Shown here piece by piece: positions 59,600 to 64,000 of a DNA stretch of 64,000 nucleotides. Under the pieces are notes generated by a model. It made no database searches and was not told the origin of the DNA. It was given only the letters and a program-made list of their open reading frames with translations. Within the stretch, counting starts at the first letter, position 1. Every line of letters begins with the position of its first letter. Both the position numbers and the translations under genes were made by a program. This stretch comes from Parvibaculum sp041688015 (GTDB lineage Bacteria; Pseudomonadota; Alphaproteobacteria; Parvibaculales; Parvibaculaceae): assembly GCA_041688015.1 (NCBI GenBank), contig JBDNIY010000010.1:1-64000 (forward strand). Direction: 5' to 3'.

Positions 59600-60142
59600 C
59601 TATTGCCCCGCAAACCGCTTCGCATAGCCTTCCGGCATGCCATCAAAACTCTCCCAAAAATTCGACGTCACATCGCCTTCAAGTTGCTCGGTCAGCATGA
59701 GCAAATGAATGTGCCAGCCACCTGCAAATTTGGCTCGATTGTCAGACTTATTGAGGCGGCTATGGGTGAGGGTGAGGCGCACCTTGTCGCCTTCGCTTTT
59801 CAGCACAAACTCAACCTGGCTTCGGCCATTGTCGATGCCGTCGCTCCAGTCAAACACCAGTCGGTGCGGCGGTTCCCAGGCTAGCACCACGTTCTGACTT
59901 GAATGGGTGCCGCCGAATCCCTTCATGTGTTCGGGCGGCGAGCCGGGTCGGGTGCCAAGTTTGTCATTTTCCCAAGTGAGCGTCAGGGAGCTGCCAGACT
60001 TTGGTTCCATCTCACCGGCGGCAAACCATTTGGCGCGCAGGTCGGATTTGGTCAAATAGTCCCAGACGCGTTCAATCGGGCTAGGCAATAGACGAACGAA
60101 TTGCAATGTTTGTTGGTCGATCAGCGTTCCGTGTTCACTCAT
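59600..60142 (-). CDS. SRPBCC (AHSA1/START-like) family protein
   Basis: 180 residues. LLPSPIERVWDYLTKSDLRA (about 14-33) starts the helix-grip fold, with LAWEPPHRLVFDWSDG and the C-terminal GGWHIHLLMLTEQLEG. It binds a hydrophobic ligand in a cavity; the ligand is unknown. It overlaps the upstream ArsR-type regulator by ATGA, a very common regulator-SRPBCC pairing. Confidence 0.9.
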   Translation of the reverse strand: MSEHGTLIDQQTLQFVRLLPSPIERVWDYLTKSDLRAKWFAAGEMEPKSGSSLTLTWENDKLGTRPGSPPEHMKGFGGTHSSQNVVLAWEPPHRLVFDWSDGIDNGRSQVEFVLKSEGDKVRLTLTHSRLNKSDNRAKFAGGWHIHLLMLTEQLEGDVTSNFWESFDGMPEGYAKRFAGQ

Positions 60143-60459
60143 TTGTCGTGATCCTTTGCGGCGGCTTTTTTCAATTCTATTTCCAAGGCGTCGAGTTTGG
60201 GGGTCCAGAAGCGGCGCATCTTGGTGATCCAGTCTTCCAATTCGGCAAAGCCTGTCGGGTCCAACGTGTAAATGCGACGTTGCGCATCGACACGGGCCTG
60301 CACAAGGCGGGCTGATTTGAGAGCTTTGAGGTGCTGCGAGATGGCGGGTGCGCTCATGGCGAAATGGTGGGCGATATCGCCGGCCGATAGCTCGCCGCTC
60401 CCCAGTATTTCCACGATGCGCCGACGCGTGGGGTCGGCAAGGGCTGTAAAATGTTCCAT
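60139..60459 (-). CDS. ArsR family winged-helix transcriptional regulator
   Basis: 106 residues. LADPTRRRIVEIL (about 7-19) and AMSAPAISQHLKALKSARLV (about 34-53) form the ArsR-like helix-turn-helix. The ELCVCDL-type metal-binding cysteines are missing, so it senses something other than metals. Translationally coupled to the SRPBCC gene, which it probably controls along with itself. Confidence 0.92.
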   Translation of the reverse strand: MEHFTALADPTRRRIVEILGSGELSAGDIAHHFAMSAPAISQHLKALKSARLVQARVDAQRRIYTLDPTGFAELEDWITKMRRFWTPKLDALEIELKKAAAKDHDK

Positions 60460-60612
60460 GAGTATGTTATTTCATATTTACTTAATTAAGTAAATATTAA
60501 AATAAAGAATTGTGGCCCGTTGACGTTGGCCATGCCGAATCCCAAAAATAGCCTATGATTACTATGGGTACTTGATGTGCGCGGATGCGGCGTGGGGTCT
60601 GGGTTTACAAAC

Positions 60613-62382
60613 ATGAAGTTACTGACTGTCGGAATGGCCGCGCTGCTGATGAGCGGTGCAGGGGTGGCGCTTGCCGACGATCAACCCCTGCCGTCAGTGG
60701 CTGACGCAATCGCCATGTCGCCAGTGGCCAGCGGCGCAGAGGTCATCGATCCGGCTCAGATGGTGACGCCTGTCGGCTATCAGTGGCGCGTCACCAAGCT
60801 CTCATGGAGCGCCAGCGACGAGCGCGCCTATGGCGCGTTCGTTCACGCTCTGGGGTCGAGCGATTGCGGCGACATCGACACCTGCCTCAAGAGCCCGGCC
60901 AATATCTATCGCGGCAGCGATCCGGCGGGCATGAGTTTCTATGCCGATTGCGCCGATCTGCCCTATTTGCTGCGGGCTTATTTTGCGTGGAAGAACGGAT
61001 TGCCGTTTTCCTATGCCAGCGGTGTTGCCGCCATCGGCAATTCCAACGATCTGCGCTATTCGCGCTATGGCAATTATGTTTATGCCCGCACCGATGTGCG
61101 CCCGCCCGCCGAAGGGCTGTGGCCCAATGCGCGGCAGGTTTTTTATAATCTCAACAATGCCATTTCGAGCGCGATGTATCGTTTCGCGCCGGGGCAGGCG
61201 CGCGGCGAATTGTTTGACTTTTATCCCGTCAAGATCACGCCGGGCTCTATTCGTCCGGGTACGAATATTTATGACCAAAACGGCCATGTTGCTGTCGTCT
61301 ATGATGTCGATGACGAGGGGCGCATCCGTTTCATTGACAGTCATCCCGACAATACAGTCACGCGCGGCAATTATGGGCGGCGGTTCGTACGCGCCTCCGC
61401 GCCGATGGGGGCGGGGTTCAAGAATTGGCGCCCGATGAGCCTTGTCGGTGCGAGCCAAGGTGCTGATGGGTCTTATGTCGGTGGTGTGGTGACGCTCGCG
61501 CCCAATGGCGAACTTGCCGATTGGTCTGACGAGCAATTTTTCGGCACCGACCACGCGACCAGTTGGTCGGCGGCGCGGTTTGTCTATCGCGGTGAGGTCA
61601 TCGACTATTATGATTATGTGCGCCGCGCTGTGGCAGGCCATGACATCATTTATGATCCGCTGGCCGAGACCCGCAGCATGGTGAAGGGCTTGTGCGATGA
61701 TCTGCATTACCGCAGCGAGGCGGTTGATGTGGCAATCAAGGCTGGGCTCAATGCCCAAGTGCCGCCGCCGCGCCTGCCGGGCAATATTTATGGCACCACA
61801 GGCGATTGGGAAACCTATTCCACACCGTCGCGCGATGCGCGCCTCAAGGTATCTTTCAAAGAGTTACGCGATCAGGTTGTGCGGTTTGTAGGGTTGGCAG
61901 CCGCGCATGACGCGCATGTTGGCTATACAGGCAATGATATTGCAGGCGATCTGGCGCAGGCCTATACGCAGGAAGCGGCGCAATGCGATGTCACCTATAC
62001 CGCCAGCGACGGCAGCGCGCGCCGCATGACGTTCGAGGAAGCACGCCAGCGTCTGTTCGCTTTTTCATTTGATTCCTATCAGTGTCCCGAGCGGCGTTGG
62101 GGTGCCGCCTCGCCAAATGAGTTGGCGACATGCCCTGATGGCGGCTTGAAGCAGCAATGGTATCGCGCTGAGCAACGTCTGCGAAACCAGACGGATCGCG
62201 CTTATGACGTGGTGATGGGGTTTTCGCTGAACGATCTGATAAGGGCCGTGCCCAATAGCGGGCAGGACGTACTACCTGATGTCGATGTGTTGGCGGCGCT
62301 CGCATCCGGCCCCGTCACGGGATCACTCGCTGTGTCGCTCGATGAATTGCGCCCGACGCTAGAAGCCGTACCCCGGCGTTAG
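60613..62382 (+). CDS. Large exported protein with a putative papain-like/NlpC-like cysteine peptidase site
   Basis: 589 residues from the ATG at 60613. A signal peptide ends near ALA at residue 21. C113 in YADCADLPYLL, H225 in NGHVAVVYD, and D242/H244 in FIDSHPD are spaced like a cysteine-peptidase or amidase triad; this is inferred from motif form only. The C-terminal half (from about 330) is helical with paired cysteines (SYQCPERRW and ATCPDGG). The family is not recognised. Located in the periplasm or outside; possibly acts on peptidoglycan or a surface protein. Confidence 0.75.
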   Translation: MKLLTVGMAALLMSGAGVALADDQPLPSVADAIAMSPVASGAEVIDPAQMVTPVGYQWRVTKLSWSASDERAYGAFVHALGSSDCGDIDTCLKSPANIYRGSDPAGMSFYADCADLPYLLRAYFAWKNGLPFSYASGVAAIGNSNDLRYSRYGNYVYARTDVRPPAEGLWPNARQVFYNLNNAISSAMYRFAPGQARGELFDFYPVKITPGSIRPGTNIYDQNGHVAVVYDVDDEGRIRFIDSHPDNTVTRGNYGRRFVRASAPMGAGFKNWRPMSLVGASQGADGSYVGGVVTLAPNGELADWSDEQFFGTDHATSWSAARFVYRGEVIDYYDYVRRAVAGHDIIYDPLAETRSMVKGLCDDLHYRSEAVDVAIKAGLNAQVPPPRLPGNIYGTTGDWETYSTPSRDARLKVSFKELRDQVVRFVGLAAAHDAHVGYTGNDIAGDLAQAYTQEAAQCDVTYTASDGSARRMTFEEARQRLFAFSFDSYQCPERRWGAASPNELATCPDGGLKQQWYRAEQRLRNQTDRAYDVVMGFSLNDLIRAVPNSGQDVLPDVDVLAALASGPVTGSLAVSLDELRPTLEAVPRR

Positions 62383-63191
62383 AAATCATACCAAAGCGCG
62401 GCGCGCAGTGAACGCTCCTTGATGGTGTTGCGGCCGGACAAGCTGGCAGCGGCGCCCACTTCTAGCGATACGGTTTTGTCGAGCCTGCGTATTAATGAAA
62501 GCCCGAGCTTGTTCGATTGGCTCTGGTTGGCCGATGCACCAGAGCCTTTGGAAAAAGTGGAGGTGCTTTCGCTTTTCAGCAGCAGCATGGTGCGGGCGTT
62601 GAAATTGACGCCGATGGTGAGATTAGCTCTGAATTCACTGGGTCGGTTTCCCGGTTTAACGCGGATGCCGATCAGGTTGTCACTGAAGCCATCAAATCCC
62701 AGCCATTTGAAATGGCGGCCAAGCGTCACGGCGAATTCGCCGTCTACATCGCCGCGCTGTGAGGCCGACGGGTCTGACTGGTTCATGGCACCATGCCAGA
62801 TGAGGGAGGGTTGCAGGGAAATAGATGTGTCCTGCCACGTTCCCAAGGCATAGCGCGCGCCGAGTTGAATGTCGGAAAGCCCACGATCAGAGATCGTGCT
62901 ACCAAGCCAACTTGTTCTTTCATGCACAAACGACAATTGACCCAACAGCGTCAGGTCTTTGAAAAGGCCATACTCGAAATAGGGCGTTAGCTCATTTTTG
63001 CGGTAGGCATTGCGTCTGACCGCTTTGCCATGAGCATCATAGGTCTCGCTCGCGCGGGTCACGCTAAAAGGGACGATCAGCTGAAGATGGCCGACGGGTT
63101 GCGGCCAAGCGCCTGCACCTGCGATGCTTGGCCACAGACAGATGATCGCCGGAATTCCGCTTAGCGCCCGTATTATCCGTGATAAATTCAC
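62379..63191 (-). CDS. Predicted outer-membrane beta-barrel protein
   Basis: 270 residues. Signal peptide to about AGA at residue 26, then alternating hydrophobic/polar strands (YFEYGLFKDLTLLGQLSF, IQLGARYALG, KWLGFDGFSDNLIGIRVK) and a C-terminal F in LWYDF, the usual BAM recognition end. Similar proteins are annotated as transporters of the MetA-phenol pathway or as unknown. It overlaps the end of the upstream large exported protein by 4 bp on the opposite strand. Confidence 0.78.
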   Translation of the reverse strand: MNLSRIIRALSGIPAIICLWPSIAGAGAWPQPVGHLQLIVPFSVTRASETYDAHGKAVRRNAYRKNELTPYFEYGLFKDLTLLGQLSFVHERTSWLGSTISDRGLSDIQLGARYALGTWQDTSISLQPSLIWHGAMNQSDPSASQRGDVDGEFAVTLGRHFKWLGFDGFSDNLIGIRVKPGNRPSEFRANLTIGVNFNARTMLLLKSESTSTFSKGSGASANQSQSNKLGLSLIRRLDKTVSLEVGAAASLSGRNTIKERSLRAALWYDF

Positions 63192-63340
63192 GGTGCCCCC
63201 TCTCGCTAGCGAGACAATGGTGCGCAGAGGGCTTAGGCCTGTAAAGATTGGGGATGACGTTTCCCACAGCTTTCTCGCTGATCTGGCGTTGTTTCGTCGA
63301 ATTTCGGACGATCTAGCCTATTCGTATAAGGAATATTTTT

Positions 63341-63922
63341 TTGTCACGTTCTGATCAGACTATCGACCTGTTGCTCACGCGCCGCTCGATTAAGCCAATG
63401 ACCATGACGACGCCGGGTCCAAATGTGGAAGATCTGGAGATCATCTTGCGGGCCGGATCGCGTGTGCCCGACCACGGCAAACTCGCGCCTTGGCGGTTTA
63501 TCTTGTTTCAGGGCGATGCACGTGCCGCATTTGGCACGGTTTTGCGCGAGCGGTTTGCGCAAGTGGAACCGCGTGCGGATGAAGACCGTCTGGCGCTGGA
63601 GGCAGGCCGGTTTATGCGCGCGCCACTGGTGGTCGCGGTGATCTCGCGTATCGTGCCGAGCCAGAAAGCGCCAGAATGGGAGCAGCATCTTTCAGTAGGC
63701 GCATGTTGCCAGAACATGCTGGTGGCTGCGACTGCGCTTGGCCATGCGTCTTGCTGGTTGACCGAATGGTGTGCTTACGATGGAAATATCGCGTCGGCGC
63801 TTGGCCTTAGCGACAACGAACGCGTGGCGGGTTTTCTCTATTTTGGCAGCCCGACTTTGCCGAACGAGGAGCGCGCCCGCCCGCGCCTTGCCGACATTTG
63901 CACGGACTGGACGCCTGCCTGA
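63341..63922 (+). CDS. Nitroreductase family protein (YdjA-like)
   Basis: 193 residues with a TTG start after TAAGGAAT. RRSIKPM and PDHGKLAPWRFILFQGDAR (about 35-55) form the FMN-binding start of the fold; the C-terminal half has ASCWLTEW and LGLSDNERVAGFLYFG. Small family members reduce nitroaromatics or quinones using NAD(P)H. No neighbour hints at a substrate. Confidence 0.9.
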   Translation: MSRSDQTIDLLLTRRSIKPMTMTTPGPNVEDLEIILRAGSRVPDHGKLAPWRFILFQGDARAAFGTVLRERFAQVEPRADEDRLALEAGRFMRAPLVVAVISRIVPSQKAPEWEQHLSVGACCQNMLVAATALGHASCWLTEWCAYDGNIASALGLSDNERVAGFLYFGSPTLPNEERARPRLADICTDWTPA

Positions 63923-63947
63923 TGGCATGGGGCGGCGTTTGAGCGCG

Positions 63948-64000
63948 TTAGCGTTTTGTGAGTAGGTCACCGTCTTCGACCATGGCCGTCATGCGGGTGT
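63948..64000 (-). CDS. 3' end of a gene cut by the window edge
   Basis: The last 53 bases read leftward as ...TRMTAMVEDGDLLTKR followed by a TAA at 63948-63950. The protein is not identifiable from these 16 residues. It is reported because the stop lies only 26 bp from the nitroreductase stop, like the other convergent pairs here. Confidence 0.4.
   Translation of the reverse strand, partial: TRMTAMVEDGDLLTKR

Noticed and set aside
60802..61758. Long leftward frame of 318 codons
   Set aside because: Antisense to the exported 589-residue protein, which has a signal peptide and ordered motifs. The leftward frame is Arg/His-rich and unlike a real protein.

Overview
This window looks like a chromosomal segment of a moderately GC-rich alphaproteobacterium, possibly a Parvibaculum-like or Hyphomicrobiales-type heterotroph; the genus cannot be fixed from sequence alone. 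Pointers are a DUF3126 protein, a PAS_5 protein, PilZ proteins, a periplasmic transglutaminase-like cysteine peptidase (BTLCP), a CsgG/HfaB-type lipoprotein, and palindromic intergenic repeats of the alphaproteobacterial kind. No rRNA, CRISPR array or prophage was seen; one tRNA (Leu, UAA) is present.

Layout. 1-7.7 kb: a repeat array, histidine phosphatase, purB, an amidase, radC and map, a decayed phospholipase-D gene and a CinA-type protein. 8-9.2 kb: two small secreted cysteine-containing proteins around tRNA-Leu and a zinc-finger protein. 9.4-19.7 kb: a catabolic block with tandem paralogous MFS symporters, an M20 amidohydrolase, an alpha/beta hydrolase, two SDRs, a PilZ protein, a crotonase and a formylglycine-type sulfatase. 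19.9-21.7 kb: a YjfB-like protein, an intact IS1016-group (IS1595 family) element, and a frameshifted, IS-truncated DUF3644 gene with a HEPN-like motif. 21.7-37.4 kb: a hydrolase, cysE, a PuuB-like oxidase, an SDR, DUF3126, several uncharacterised envelope proteins, gamma-carbonic anhydrase, three crotonases, an FKBP isomerase, a GYF_2 protein, BTLCP and a tandem PilZ protein. 37.6-44.7 kb: a GMC oxidoreductase, a PAS_5 protein, then an Asn/Thr-rich secreted protein, DUF1003, a small membrane protein and a CsgG/HfaB-like lipoprotein. 45-54.5 kb: an HCCA-isomerase/DsbA-like protein, rhomboid, DUF4389, a divergent tetR and carotenoid oxygenase, a DUF2157-GDYXXLXY operon, a CBS protein, patatin, hisI and folE. 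54.9-64 kb: cysS, an Fe-S scaffold, yidD-thrS, an ArsR-SRPBCC operon, a large secreted putative cysteine peptidase, an outer-membrane barrel and a nitroreductase.

How the genes fit together. The middle of the window carries four crotonases, three SDRs, a GMC oxidoreductase, a carotenoid oxygenase, esterase-like hydrolases, an amidase and a sulfatase. This suits an organism that degrades lipid-like or xenobiotic acids through CoA-thioester chemistry. Core translation and biosynthesis genes (purB, map, cysE, hisI, folE, cysS, thrS) are interspersed, so most of the window is ordinary chromosome. The main accessory signals are the IS/DUF3644 scar and two families of intergenic palindromic repeats. 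The most intriguing possible system is the secreted Asn/Thr-rich protein encoded near a CsgG/HfaB-type secretion lipoprotein, which could form a surface fibre or holdfast-like structure.
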